DNA of 64,000 bases from Anniella stebbinsi. Lineage: Eukaryota; Chordata; Lepidosauria; Squamata; Anniellidae. Shown piece by piece: positions 11,525 to 22,745 of the stretch (position 1 is the first letter of the stretch; the number at the start of each line of letters is the position of its first letter). A program made the position numbers and the translations under genes. Location: assembly GCA_029215795.1 (NCBI GenBank), contig JARDYH010000001.1, forward strand, positions 404,029,154-404,093,153, in the 5' to 3' direction. The notes below the pieces were generated by a model. The model ran no database searches. It worked only from the letters and a program-made list of their open reading frames with translations, and had not been told where the DNA came from.

Positions 11525-12075
11525 ATCACCAGAGCCCTTCCCGGGGGGGGGGGGGGCAGCGCTCGCCACGGCTCTGCCGGTGGACGTCTGCGGGCGGAAA
11601 CCCCACGGGCTTCACGGGAAGAGTCGGCGCGCTGCCTGGACGCCCGCGGGGCCTCCGCGGAGGGCCTCCCCAGGGCTGGAGGCGCGGGGCGGGCGGGTGC
11701 GTGGCCGGCCGCGGCCTTTCCGTCCCGGCCGCTGCGCCTGCAAAGTCGTGTGTCGGCGGGGCTCGTCTGGACGCGCGTTCGCCCCGCGCGCTCGGAGCTG
11801 CGGGCTGCGCTTTTCGATGCGCCCTCGCCGCCGGCCCTCCCGGCCCGCGCCGCCTCGCCTCGCCGGCCCGGCTCCGCTGGGGCTGCCCCTCGGCGCGGAA
11901 GACCTCTGCCGCCGCGACCTGGGCTCGGCCCGAGAGAGGCGGCGGGGTCGCGCGCGCGCGAACGGGGCGAGGCTCGGGGCAGGGGGCGCAGCTGGAGCCC
12001 CAACTGGCGGCATGTGTCCTCCCCCCCACCCCGCGCGCGACCTCACCAGGGCCCAGCTCTTTAGAGGGGAGGCCT
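11525..12075. promoter_or_regulatory. orphan CpG island between ISL2 and ETFA
   Basis: About 550 bp of very CpG-dense sequence, 2.6 kb upstream of ISL2 and 17 kb from ETFA. It is not attached to either coding start. Long open frames cross it on both strands, but they are Arg/Pro/Ala-rich low-complexity translations, as any GC-rich DNA gives. It could be a distal promoter, an alternative ISL2 5' exon, a non-coding RNA start or a Polycomb-type island. Confidence 0.55.
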
Positions 12076-12169
12076 GCTGGGTGGGTCGAGGGAGGGCGGG
12101 GGGTGGGGGAGGGCGGGAGCCTGAACAGCCCGTGGCAGAAACAGCCCGTGGCAGAAACAGAGGCGAACC

Positions 12170-12234
12170 CAAGAGGAGGAGGAAGAAGAAGAAGAAGAAG
12201 AAGAAGAAGAAGAAGAAGAAGAAGAAGAAGAAGA
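12170..12234. repeat. (AAG)n microsatellite
   Basis: About 20 GAA/AAG triplets forming an uninterrupted purine tract directly beside the orphan CpG island. Confidence 0.95.
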
Positions 12235-12399
12235 GGCGGCCTGGGCTGGGCTAGATCGGGTCCATAAGCGCATCGAAGGCGGAGGTGGGCCAGTTGGCTT
12301 AGGGTTAAGGGCTTCGGCCTGGCAGGGAAGGAGCGGCAGGCCAAAACCTCTAGAAGATCACAAACTGCCCACCTTTGATCTACCCGTTGGGGTGCAGGA

Positions 12400-12880
12400 C
12401 CTCGGAGAGTCCCTTGAGGGGTTTGACTGGAGCCCAGAGCAGATTCACCGCCCCACAGTATGGGGCCCACAGAAGAGCCCAGCAGGGCCAGACAGCCTGC
12501 GTGGGCCGAAAGGGTGGCTTGGAGACTGGCTTTTAGTCGCTGGCGGAGAGTCTCCATTTGAAATCAGGGCCGGGGTTGATCCTCAAATCAGGGTTCGGAT
12601 TGAGGAGCCCTGGCTCTCCTGGCTGGAGAGGGAGCCAGGAAAGAGCCCAGCAGGGCCAGACGGTCTGCGTGGGCCCTCTTCGACGCTTGCCCGCGGACTC
12701 TGAGTGGCTGGAGTGATGGCTCACTGGTACTTTATGGTTAACGTTATTCCTCAGGATAAAGCTAGGGTTGAGGAGGCACCACTTCCCAGTCAGGAACGAG
12801 GCGTGCGGAAGAGCTTAGCAGGGCCGGACAGAGCGAGGGGGCCACCAGGACGGTTTTCTTTCATAGCTAGAAATAAAAGA
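12400..12880. repeat. three-unit diverged tandem repeat, 168-bp period
   Basis: The core AGCAGGGCC begins at 12481, 12649 and 12817, exactly 168 bp apart each time. Units 1 and 2 share AGAGCCCAGCAGGGCCAGAC and then TGCGTGGGCC. Units 2 and 3 share upstream similarity over tens of bases (TCCTCA..., ATTGAGGAG / GTTGAGGAG) without gaps. The family is unknown to me. Confidence 0.7.
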
Positions 12881-13470
12881 GCCCATAGGAGATTAACAAT
12901 CCCAAAAGTGACCCATTGGAGTTCATTAGTTTGAGCCTATTAAGGAAATGAATGCGACCAGACCCTACCAATTGGGACTAATAAAGGAATGAATGTGCCC
13001 ACACTTGGGTAGGACTTTGCACGGCTTCTTCTTTTGTTTTTAGATATCACTGTTATTGCTATGGCTTTTATATCATCTTATTTCTTCCATATAATCTTAT
13101 TTCTTACCAGTGGGTGAGCTAAGGGCCTACAGACAAGTTCTCTTCAGTTTCTTAGCCCAGTTTGACTGAAATTGACATAAAATGAGCAGACCCTTTAAAT
13201 ATTGAGCTCACACTGAACCAGCCGTGCTTGTAGTTTCTCCAATTGCACGGCTGTTGTGTAAGTGGGGGCTGGGGCGGTGTTCCACGTACCCTACTCATCC
13301 TGGCCTGGGCAACTGTAGTTGACGCGCCTCTCGAGTGGAAGTGGGTAGATTTGGGGCTTGTGGGATTCGCGGTGTTTTGTCTCCCCCCCCCCCCCCGGAA
13401 CACCAGTCTGAGCAACATGCAAAGTCATGGGAGCAGGGCGGCGGAATCAACTCACGTGCCATATATTAGG

Positions 13471-13560
13471 GGGGTGCAGCTCAGTGGCACAGCATCATTT
13501 TTGCATGCAGAAGGTCCCAGGTTCAATCCTCAAAGGCAGGTGATCTTTGTGAGGTTGGTC
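13471..13560 (+). repeat. tRNA-derived SINE fragment
   Basis: Carries a box A-like GCAGCTCAGTGGCACAG and a box B-like GGTTCAATCC, 45-55 bp apart, followed by a SINE-type body. Related copies lie at 31384-31560 and 52858-53045. It is a retroposon, not a tRNA gene. Confidence 0.6.
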
Positions 13561-13614
13561 ACCATGTTGTCTCGAGGCATCTGAGTGCCCCTGGGCGAGA
13601 CTCGCGGGCAAGAC

Positions 13615-13930
13615 ACTCTTAATGGACCCCTTTTCTCATGGTCTACCTTCTCACTGCCATGGTCCCCAGCTGTTCTTGCTCCTCTTTCTACCACTTGCTT
13701 GCTTGGTAGGCAGAGAGCCAGGGAGCATGGAGGCCACAGGCAGTGGCATGTCCTCCTCCTCCCCCCCTCATTTCCATTGACTGGACCAGAGTGAGAGGCA
13801 GATAGACAGGCAGGTTGCAAGGGGGAAGAGGAGGAGGAAGTCCAGGGGGTTCTGGTCAGGGGCACCCTGCTGGATCATGGACCCTTGGCAGGTTCCCAAC
13901 CAGGCCTGCCTCTGACACTGGCCCTGTTAG
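13615..13930. repeat. interspersed repeat, paired with 22165-22475
   Basis: Shares GGCAGAGAGCC.GGGAGCA, a TCCTCCTCCTCC tract, TTGACTGG.CCAGAG.GAGAG and a CTTGTCAGGGG-like end with a second copy near 22165. I did not recognise the family. Its downstream end runs into a LINE-like fragment. Confidence 0.55.
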
Positions 13931-14370
13931 GTTATTTGAAAGGCAATGTTTTCCCATATGAGCCTGCCCATGCTCTGAGATCTTCTAGGAAGGCCCTTCT
14001 CTCAGACCCACCAACATCCCAGTCTTGCCTGATGGGTACGCAGGAGAGGGCCTTCTCTAGGCTGACCAGATAAAATCCAGGTCAGGGCTCATGTAACTTT
14101 AACAGTTGTAGAGAAAAGGGAATTTCAGCCAGTGTCATTTGTATGCAATTAGTTCCTGGTGAACTTCCCTCTTCATCACAACTGTTAAAGTTACATGAGC
14201 CCTGACCTGGATTTTATCTGGTCACCCTATTGTAGGTTTAATTCTATTTTAATTTGAGTAAACTTATATTTATATGTTTTAACTGTACATGTTTTAATCT
14301 TGTAAACTGCCTTGAGTCCCAGCCTTGGGAAAAAGTCAGGATATAAATAAATATAATAAATATAATCATC
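13900..14370 (+). mobile_element. L2/CR1-type LINE 3' fragment, interrupted by a MITE
   Basis: The translation of 13920-14050 contains LLGYLKGN and ALRSSRKALLSD, like the C-terminal tail of L2-type reverse transcriptases. After the MITE at 14058-14229, a typical 3' end follows (TTGTAAACTGCCTTGAGTCC, then GGATATAAATAAAT). The parallel fragment at 16560-17040 has the same order of motifs. Confidence 0.5.
14058..14229. mobile_element. hAT-like MITE, short fold-back form
   Basis: Its ends are TAGGCTGACCAGATAAAATC and the inverse of TAGGGTGACCAGATAAAATC. At 172 bp it is a half-length version of the roughly 320-bp family: one arm, a short centre, then the opposite arm. No clear target duplication is seen. 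Confidence 0.8.
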
Positions 14371-14816
14371 ATCATTATCATCATCATCATCATCTTATAT
14401 AGTCATAGTAAACTGAGTGCCGTTGCTTACATAGCCAAAAAGCCACAAACAAGAGGGAGATTTTAGCAGGCTTAGGGGAACCCACGAGGTTTGCAGAAAT
14501 AAAATACAAAGACTGAACATATTTAGTGATGCTGACACTGTGTGGGGCAGGGAGGGGAATGCAGAAACTGGGATGGGGGGATGGAATGGAATGTACTGGA
14601 AAAGGGCATAGATGGCTGTCACCCTGCCCAGTTGTTTTCATTTTACAGATGAGGAACTGATCCTAAAAGATACTAATTTCCCCATCAAGCTTGCTTGCCA
14701 TCCAATCGTTTTTATTGGCTCTCAGGAAGAAGCAGCTGTGTGTGGCAAATGCTGGATTTATAAATGGACCCACCAGATTTGCAAATGGACCATACTATAA
14801 TAAGAGCCACTATGAC

Positions 14817-14907
14817 AGCACAATCCCACACGTGTCTACTCAGAAGTAAATCCCATTGATTTCAAAGGGACTTACTCCTAGGTATGTATGCATAGGATTG
14901 CAGCAAT
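14817..14907 (+). repeat. short dispersed repeat, near-complete copy
   Basis: Order of parts: cacaatccca, ctactcagaagtaaatccca, ttgatttcaaagggacttac, tcctaggta, then cataggattgcagc. This is the best copy of the ACTTACTCC-AGGTAAGTG family in the window. Its two ends are roughly inverted (cacaatcc / ggattgcag). Confidence 0.55.
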
Positions 14908-15579
14908 AAAGATAGGTGTTTCATAATAGGTCCAGTCCTTTCCCTATCCTGTTTTCCAAGAGTTTCTAACATCTTAGCTCTGAGATTCTGGGTCTTTAGC
15001 AAGCCAAACCTTCTCCTACAGACCACAGATGACTCAATATTTATGCATGTACAGAAAACCAGTAGTTTGATACTGGATACAGTTTGAAATGTTGGCACGG
15101 TTGCACTTAGTTTTCCATGTGGGTTGCTTTGGAAAAGTTCCTTCTGGCTACCCACACGGAAGAAAGGTTTACAACTTGCGCTTTGGGGATGTAATTGACG
15201 GATGGATCTCTTTCCTTGGGCCTTGCTATAGACTTGGCATCCTGTGGAAAAGCTCCTTCACATACAAAGAACAAGGAGGGAATGTTCTTCCCAATAATCC
15301 GAGGCAGACAGGAGTGATAGATTTCTTTCCCCAAAGAGAGGTCTCAATTTCAAACCCCAAAACATTTCTAATGTGACTTTGGGGTTGTTTTAAATAATAT
15401 TTTGATAATTGTGTAGACTGACCAAGTACTTTATGGCTGATGGTGGGATTCTTGATACGGTTTAACAGTCTGGAGCAAAACGGAGTTTTTCAAGAGACAG
15501 GAGAAGAAAGATCATTAAGAGAAACGTCCAACTTTAACACTCTGTTTCCTTGAGTTGGAGTTGTGGGAAAGTGGTTAGG

Positions 15580-15899
15580 TAGGCTGACCATATGAAAAGG
15601 AGGACAGGGCTCATGTAACTTTAACAGTTGCAGAGAAAAGGGAATTTCAGCCGGCATCATTTGTATGCAATTAGTCTCTGGTGAAATCCTCTCTTCATCA
15701 CAACAGTTAAAGTTGCAAGCACTATTCTAGAGTGACCAGATACAAAAGAGGGCAGGGCCCCTGCAGCTTTAACTGTTGCAATGAAGAGGGAATTTCACCA
15801 GGTACGAATTGCATACAAATGACGCAGGATGAAATTCCCTTTTCTCTACAACTGTTAAGATTACATGACCGTGGTCCTCCTTTTCATATGGTCAGCCTA
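15580..15899. mobile_element. hAT-like MITE, 320 bp
   Basis: Begins TAGGCTGACCATATGAAAAG and ends with the inverse, GGTCAGCCTA. The interior is largely palindromic. Flanks GGTTAGG on both sides give a 7-bp match, a decayed or shifted 8-bp target duplication. Confidence 0.85.
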
Positions 15900-16559
15900 G
15901 GTTAGGGGCAAGGGGGAAAGGCCCACACCCATGCCCAGAGTGGGGACAGGGGCCTGGGGGCAGACAAGTACCAAGTCCCATGGGATGCCAGGTGGGTCCG
16001 GCTGGGGGACTGAGAGGGAAGGGGAATCATCTGTTGGACACACCAACCACTTATTGTGGGTTCTTCACAAAACAACTCCCAGCATGTAGCCATTGAGTGT
16101 GGACTAGCACGTTGCACGAACCTAGTCTATGACTCTTCACTACTCCAACCTGAATTCTAGTACCTGTTAGTCGCATTTTTGGCATGTGGGGATGAATGTC
16201 TTGATCCAATGCCCTGGTGACCATTGGCCACACTGCCTAGGAATGATGGAGTTGCAGGCTGGAAGACACCAGATTGGGGATGGCTGCTCTGGTGCATATG
16301 ATTTTTAACAGCTTGTACTAATAACATGCTTAAAAGGCACCCGCTAATTTCCCTGGGAGGTAAATACCGACCACGGTTTATCAGGGCCAGGTACGGAGGT
16401 AGGGACTGTCGCTGGTAAAGAGAGCCTGTCAGGGCAGATTTGATCTGTTTCTTGTGAGATGCACTTGTATCGAGTGTCAGCATGGTTGGGCACCTGCTGA
16501 AGGCCGCCCAGAAGAAGAGGGCTCATGCCTAGCTCCAGAGTGTCCTGACTCCACGGATC

Positions 16560-17040
16560 CTCTCCTTTGCTATCTCTTCCAGTTTGCTTTCGCTACCCAT
16601 AATGGGCTCTACATGAGGTTGCCTTTGAAAAATGTTCAGACATTTCAGCTGGTCCAGAATGATGCAGCCAGATGGTTGGCTGAGGCTGATTACAGGGAGT
16701 GCATCACTCAGTGGTTACAACAGCCTCACTGGCTACTCCTTCATAACGGAGCACTATTCCTGCCTATGACCTATTAATCCTTGTACGGCTTGGGACCAGG
16801 CTACTTGAAAGAGTAGCTTCCTTCATCAGTGTCTGTCTGGCTTTTAAGATCTTCCAGGAAAGCCTTTCTCTTGATCCTGCTGCCATCAGTGGGGTTGTGC
16901 GAGAGAGCCTTCTCGGTGGCTGCTCCCAGGCTCTGTCAAGGAAGGCTGGGTCGGGCCCCTCTCTGTTGTCCTTCCACTGACAGGCAAAGCCATTCTGATT
17001 CAGGCAGGCATTTGGAATGTAAGCTGGCCTATTGCTGAAG
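16560..17040 (+). pseudogene. L2-type LINE reverse-transcriptase C-terminal fragment
   Basis: Translation includes LKNVQTFQLVQNDAARWL, then ECITQWLQQPHWL, matching the L2-clade pattern LQLVQNAAARLL...R.HITPVL..LHWLPV. It is followed by out-of-frame remains of the GLGP.YL and LRSS.KA segments. Frameshifts and stops show it is inactive. Confidence 0.7.
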
Positions 17041-17059
17041 AAGGTTGATTGTTGCTGCA

Positions 17060-18366
17060 TTAGATAAGGAGAGTGCAAAACCAGACTCTGGAGCCAGTGG
17101 TCAGATAACTATTGAATGTCTTCCAGTTTGTTTTCAAGTCAAATGTACTGCTTTTATTAGGGAGACTTTTTGATTTTGGAGGCCCAGGAAGATCAAATGA
17201 ACAATTGCATTATCATGGTGAGCAGCTTCCTCCATGCTTTTAAATTACATATACTTCACAAGGCTCACAACTTCAGGAGTTCCTTCATCAAGCGATGTGG
17301 CAAAATCTGCTTCAAGCTGTGTTTCTATTATCTCAGATCCAATTAAACATTTGGAGCAGACTAAAACATAACTAGATCAATCCAGAATCAGATTAATATC
17401 CAATCCATAATCACATTAATCACAATCTGTCCATAATTAGCCATCAGATAATCCTATTGGACAGGAGGTGACAGGCAGCATCCCATTATCTCATTAATTA
17501 TCTATTTTCAGTAACTCATGGTATCCCTTAATATAAGTTTCTCAATGAAAATAACACACACACACACACACACATGTAAAGTGTGCAAGGAAACCCAAAG
17601 GATAGTGTTCTAGGTTTTGGTTTCTTGTAACTTATGTTCTGTTTACCTCCACAGATGGTTTCTTAAAAGATGTAATCTTTTCAAGTAAAAAAACTTGCAT
17701 CTCCTTAAGAGTGGAAGAAGGAAAGGAACTACTTGAATGAGGAAGCAATAGTCTGTGACAAATATTTCAACAGTAACAGAACTATCATCATGAAAAGATA
17801 CATCTTTCTGCAGATGGTTCATGTCTTTTTAAAATATACAATGTAAGGGAAACTGTATTCAGTCTGTTTTAGCTATATAATGAGCTTAATCCTGTGCTGG
17901 CGCAGAACAAAGCAACATTTTCTGCTCTTGGGCACAATTCTCAACAAACTTCTCTTGGATAAGCTGTGCTCTTGTGTGTTTCCCATTGATTTCAATGGGA
18001 ACTATGCAGGAAACTGTATCGCTGGATTTGGCTCCTTGCAACCCATGGACAAGCTCCTGATAAGCATTTTTGCAGGTGTGGCTCCTCTTCAGATCACAGG
18101 TGGGAGGGTCATGTTTGTAAATGCTCCCTTGCAATAAACGTCTTTCTGCAAGTACAAATCTACCATAACAGGGAACAGGCTAGCTCAAATATTTTCACCC
18201 CAACAGGCTCACTTTTCACTTGCAGGACATTTTGTACATGAGAGAGCATGCAACAATGGAAACACACACACACCCCATCCTGTCCACAACTCAAAGTCAT
18301 ACTGTCCATTTAAAATAATTCAAGATGGCCACACTCATAGCAATACAATACTGAGCCCGCTGTTGA
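17060..18366. other. intergenic, no gene recognised
   Basis: AT-rich sequence with a CA microsatellite at about 17553-17574. No coding or RNA gene signal. Confidence 0.6.
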
Positions 18367-18374
18367 ACTCTAAA

Positions 18375-18694
18375 TAGGCTGACCATATGAAAAGTAGGAC
18401 AGGGCTCATATAACTTTAACAGTTGTAGAGAAAAGGGAATTTCAGCAGGTGTCATCTGTATGCAATTAGTTCCTAGTGAAATTCCCTCTTCATCACAACA
18501 GTTAAAGGTGCAGGCACTATACTAGAGTGACCATATACAAAAGAAGGCAGGGCCCCTGCAACTTTAACAGTTGTGATGAAGAGGGAATTACACCAGGAAC
18601 TAATTGCATACAAATGACACTGGCTGAAATTCCCTTTTCTCTACAACTGTTAAAGTTACATGAGCCCTGTCCTCCTTTTCAGATGGTCAGCCTA
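18375..18694. mobile_element. hAT-like MITE with perfect 8-bp target duplication
   Basis: TIRs TAGGCTGACC / GGTCAGCCTA. The duplication ACTCTAAA lies at 18367-18374 and 18695-18702. The length is 320 bp and the interior is palindromic. An 8-bp duplication is typical of hAT-superfamily transposition. No transposase is encoded. Confidence 0.92.
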
Positions 18695-19968
18695 ACTCTA
18701 AAGTTACCTGCAAAACCTGTAAGAGCATGGATGTGATCGGTAGGGAGGAGAACCTGGATCTACTTTCCCAATGAGCCCAAACATACATGTGATGTAGGCT
18801 TCCGCTTGCCAAGCTGTTGGTGTCATGGCTCCATCTTCAAGCAGTGACCAGGGCATGGAGTCAGAAGGGAACATGTCCCAAAGTCCTGGGGATTCCTGTT
18901 GCTTGGTGATGTGGTTGATGGTGGTACCAAGCCCAAACTTTGATCCCAGTCTAGGAACAGCTCACACAAAGATCCCCCCCACCTCAAGGCAGAACCATCT
19001 TAGCCAGAAAATTCAAAGAAGCCAATGCCACCGCTCCCCAAGAATCTCCCAATCTCCACCACTCCTCACCTGGCAAAGACACCGATACACCCAGCTGGAT
19101 GTAGTTGAGCTGTAATGAAATGCAAGGCTCTCAGCTTGAGGGAGGCAACTTTAAACATCTCTTCCTATCTCAGAGGGGGTGGATTCAGGGATAACTAGCC
19201 AGGCGGCTTGTTGGGCAAGATCTGGAGACTTAGTTGGGCTCCAGACCTTGTCATAGTCATGTGTTAGCTTGGAGCTGTCCAAGGTCCCTACTACTCTAGA
19301 CTGACCCTACCTGCCATTTTGACTTGACTGCTGATGGCTGAGTGTGAGCCCCATCCTGCTGGATTTCACAAATGCTGCTAATTCCATATGGTGTTTCCAG
19401 TGCTGTTCTCTTGTCTTTTCTGGCTCACTCTCCCTTTTTCATTTTGTTTTGTTTTGCAAAGTAACAATAACAGATGTCTGCGTGAAATTCTAAAGTTCTC
19501 CAGTGGTGTGGTAAGGAGGCTTGGATTCTTCGACCATGATTGGATTTTGACATATTAAGCAGGTGATTCCTTTCCATTCTTTGTAGGGCTCTCTAGCAGA
19601 AATGTGGCAGCTTTCTGAGTGGAGCAGGCCTTTGGAGGCCTCTCCGGGCCCACAGCTCTGCCAAGGAAAAGGCAGGTCAGACTTCCCCTGGACTACCATT
19701 GTGCTTGGTTTGGAAAAGCATCTCCCCGGCCAGCACAGTCTATGTGCAACCCTGTCAACTGAATAATGTTAGTGTCACACAGCATGTGCTGGAGAAGTCT
19801 GCACACGGCTCTTAAAACTCTAGCTTTACTTACATGTTTGCCTTATGTTTGCAGCAAAATGTCCTGAGCTAGCCCTCCCTCCACACTTCTCTCTCATGTG
19901 TGTGTGCATGTCTCCTGTCCTGTTTGGCAGTTGTGTTTGAATGAGATAGTGAATCAATCTGTGCCTCT

Positions 19969-19969
19969 T

Positions 19970-20022
<53 letters not shown>
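19969..20022. repeat. (CT)n microsatellite
   Basis: About 25 CT dinucleotides followed by TGTGTCTCTGTGTG. A long pyrimidine tract. Confidence 0.95.
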
Positions 20023-20025
<3 letters not shown>

Positions 20026-21675
20026 CTCTGTGTGAAAGAGTTTCTATGTGTGTGTTTATGTTTTCTGTGCCTGTGTGCTGTCAAAAGGAAGCTTGTGTTT
20101 GTACTTGAGTTTTTACCATGGATGAAATACTAGTTCCTTTGCTTCCTGGAAAACATGGAAGATGATTTCCACTAAAATATGGATTGCATTATTGTTGTAC
20201 ATAAAATAGCTTTCTTTGATTGTGTGTATGTGTGTGCGCGCGCACGCGTACACAAATGTGATGGGTGTGAGTTCAGTATTGGTACATAGCGGAGCCCCCC
20301 ACTAAAGATAGCTAGCCCCGGGGCCCTTCATGGCCTTGATCCAGCCCTGGCTTCTACTAAGACAGGGATCTTTTTCAGATATTCATTAGGGTAGAAGGAA
20401 TGCAGGGTACCTGATCACATGTGGAGGGCCCTTTGTGTCCATAAGTGTATAAGTGGGGCTTCCCACAGATGGTGTCATTAATGTGTGTAGGTTAAAGGTG
20501 GGGGCTGCCCCCCAGTACCAATTTATTACACCCTAACAACACCTGCAAAGCAGTATATTGAAAACGTGGAGATGTCTTTGGTATTAATCAACCCTCATCC
20601 ATCCTGCTCAGAGTGAAAAAATGTAACTCATTTTATAACGAAGAAACTGGGTCGGGGGTTCCTTGTGATATAATCCTGGATAACAATTGCCATCTTTCTC
20701 TAATTAATCACTCTTTTTTCTTTCTTTCTAAGTTAATTACAATATCGCGGCGTCTTTTGCAAAGGGGACCTTAAGTTACAATGCCGTTGACTCCCTTCCA
20801 GTTTGAGGGCTTAAAAAACAAACAACTGTTGTTTTTTTAATCCATGACACTGGAGGCTATTTTGAAAAGAAAGATTTTGTTGTAGTTCAGCTAATATGGA
20901 TCATGCTGGTATAATCTCTGCCTTTTCACAGTTATAAGCTCCTAAAAGCAGGGCTGGCCCAAGGACAAAATGGCAAACCCCCCCTCCATGAATGCCGAAT
21001 GGCCTCAGAGCGGAACCTTTACTTCAGCACTGGCAATAGGATAGCATCTCCCACCACATGGTGCTCAGATGGACAGCAGGCTGATTTAGGGCCTTCAGCA
21101 CAGCTGTGCGGCAACGGAGGGGTATGGCCAGGGGGGATCAAGAGGAACAGCAGGGGGGCTACTGGTGCTGCCCCCCTTATGGCCTGCCACATGAAGAAGT
21201 TGCTTAATGGTGGGTTCGGCCTTGCCGTAAGTAGGAATGTGCGGATTTTGTAAAATTCGTCCTGTCTGCATTTTGTGGGTTGTCAGGTGCCTCCCCTTCT
21301 GTCCTCCGCTCATTGGTTATTTCTGCAGATTTTAATTTTTCAGTCTGAAATCTGAAACTAAGTTATTTTGTGGGTGCTGATTCCTGCCCCCTCCCCATTA
21401 TGTGTTTTTAACAGGTGCAGGATTTCTAATTTCATAAAAGTGTAGCACAATTTTCTAAACTGTGACTGCATGAAATTTGTTGAGGCTGGGGCAGGTGTCC
21501 TCCAAATTCTTCTGCAAATGGAATCTGTTGCAATTTTTATCTGCGTATAAGGATTTGTTTGTTATCCTTTTAATCATGTTCATGTCTTTGCATCCAGCAT
21601 TAGATGTTAATGATGGATCTGCGATGTCACTGACATACACAGAGTGCAGTGAGGTATGGATGGAACCAATATGAG

Positions 21676-21850
21676 TTAAAGCAACAAAGAATCTTGTGGC
21701 CCCTTGAAAAGTAACAGATTAATTTTGACATAAACTTCGGTGGACTTGCGTCCACCAACCTTAGATGCATGTGACGAAGCAGACTATAGTCCACACAAGC
21801 TTATGCCATAATAGATTTGTTAGTCTTCAAGGGGCAGCAAGTTTCTAGTT
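21676..21850. repeat. fold-back repeat (TTAGTCTTTAAGGTGCCACAA family)
   Basis: The left side has TCTTGTGGCCCCTTGAAAAG and the right side the inverse, TTAGTCTTCAAGGGGCAGCAAG, with ACTTCGGTGGACT / AGTCCACACAAGC between. Related copies lie at 31838-32010, 40055-40345 and 47640-47805. Confidence 0.6.
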
Positions 21851-22164
21851 TTTGCACAAAGATTACCTTGGCTACCCCTCTAGAATATAAACTATGTAAT
21901 AATTGACCATGTTTTTTTATCCCCAGTGAGCAAATTACCCTATATACTTTACTTGATTATATATATATGTTTTATTAGCCATTTTTTTCAAAAAATTAGA
22001 ACCCAATTTCCTTTTTAATATTTTAAACTGTGAACAGCTTTGCCTTCATTCTAAGCCATGGGGTCATAATTGGCTCAAAGGAGCTAATTTTCTTGGCAGC
22101 CTTTCCCATGTGAGATTTAGGCTTATTTTGTTATTTAAAGAAGGCAAAAATCCCAGCCTGTTGT

Positions 22165-22475
22165 ATTCCCTCAGTGAGTCCACCTTCTCCTCACCAGCTG
22201 CTATTGCTCCTCATTTTCTTTCTCAAAATGCCTACCACTCACTTGGTTGACAGGCAGAGAGCCATGGAGCAAGCTGGCCATGGCACCTCCTGCTCCTCCT
22301 CCTCCCCATCACTGTTGACTGGGCCAGAGCGAGAGGCAGGTGAAGAAGCAAGCTGCAATGGTGAAGAGGAGAAGCAATTCCATGGGGCTCTTGTCAGGGG
22401 GAGCCTCATGGGCTGTGGGCACTCGGCAGGTGCCCGACGACATGTACTTTTGATGCTGGCCCTGATGGGGGTTGG
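22165..22475. repeat. interspersed repeat, paired with 13615-13930
   Basis: The second copy of the family described at 13615, sharing GGCAGAGAGCCATGGAGCA, the TCCTCC tract and the CCAGAGCGAGAGGCAG segment. Confidence 0.55.
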
Positions 22476-22664
22476 TTGGGGAATGCATTTCCTGAAATAT
22501 TGAATGTCCGTTGGTTTCCAGAATGTACTACAAAGTAAATACACATAGCATTGCAGCCTAGATAACTTGCTACAGAGTTGTCAAAAATTTTCTACCTCTA
22601 AGAAATTGTTTTTTTTAAAAAAAAAACAAGGTTTGGATGTAATTGATAATAAAAACCAGGTCAT

Positions 22665-22745
22665 AGATTATTTATTTATTTATTGCATTTCTATACCATC
22701 CAATAGCCTAAGTTCTCTGGGCAGTTTACAAAAATTTAATGCCTC
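22665..22745 (-). mobile_element. LINE/SINE 3' tail (ACCGCCCAGAGAGCT family), inverted
   Basis: Reads TTATTTATTTATTGCATTTC then TATACCATCCAATAGCC and TCTCTGGGCAGTTTAC. This is the reverse complement of the common tail that also occurs at 24345-24400, 30563-30630, 38805-38862, 50415-50485 and 55888-55940. Confidence 0.6.

Larger units (their letters stand above)
18703..22160. other. intergenic, no gene recognised
   Basis: Holds the CT microsatellite at 19969-20022, a short TG/CG alternating tract near 20221-20250, and a fold-back repeat at 21676-21850. Small open frames show no family resemblance. Confidence 0.55.

Noticed and set aside
11526..12557. Minus-strand open frame of 343 codons across the orphan CpG island, and overlapping plus-strand frames of about 190-220 codons
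   Set aside because: The translations are low-complexity Arg/Pro/Ala/Ser and poly-Leu (from the AAG tract), open on both strands at once, with no domain. This is expected of GC-rich DNA lacking stop codons.
12481..12845. Regularly spaced repeats, considered as a CRISPR-like array
   Set aside because: Only three diverged units with a 168-bp period in vertebrate DNA, with no conserved short repeat/unique spacer structure.
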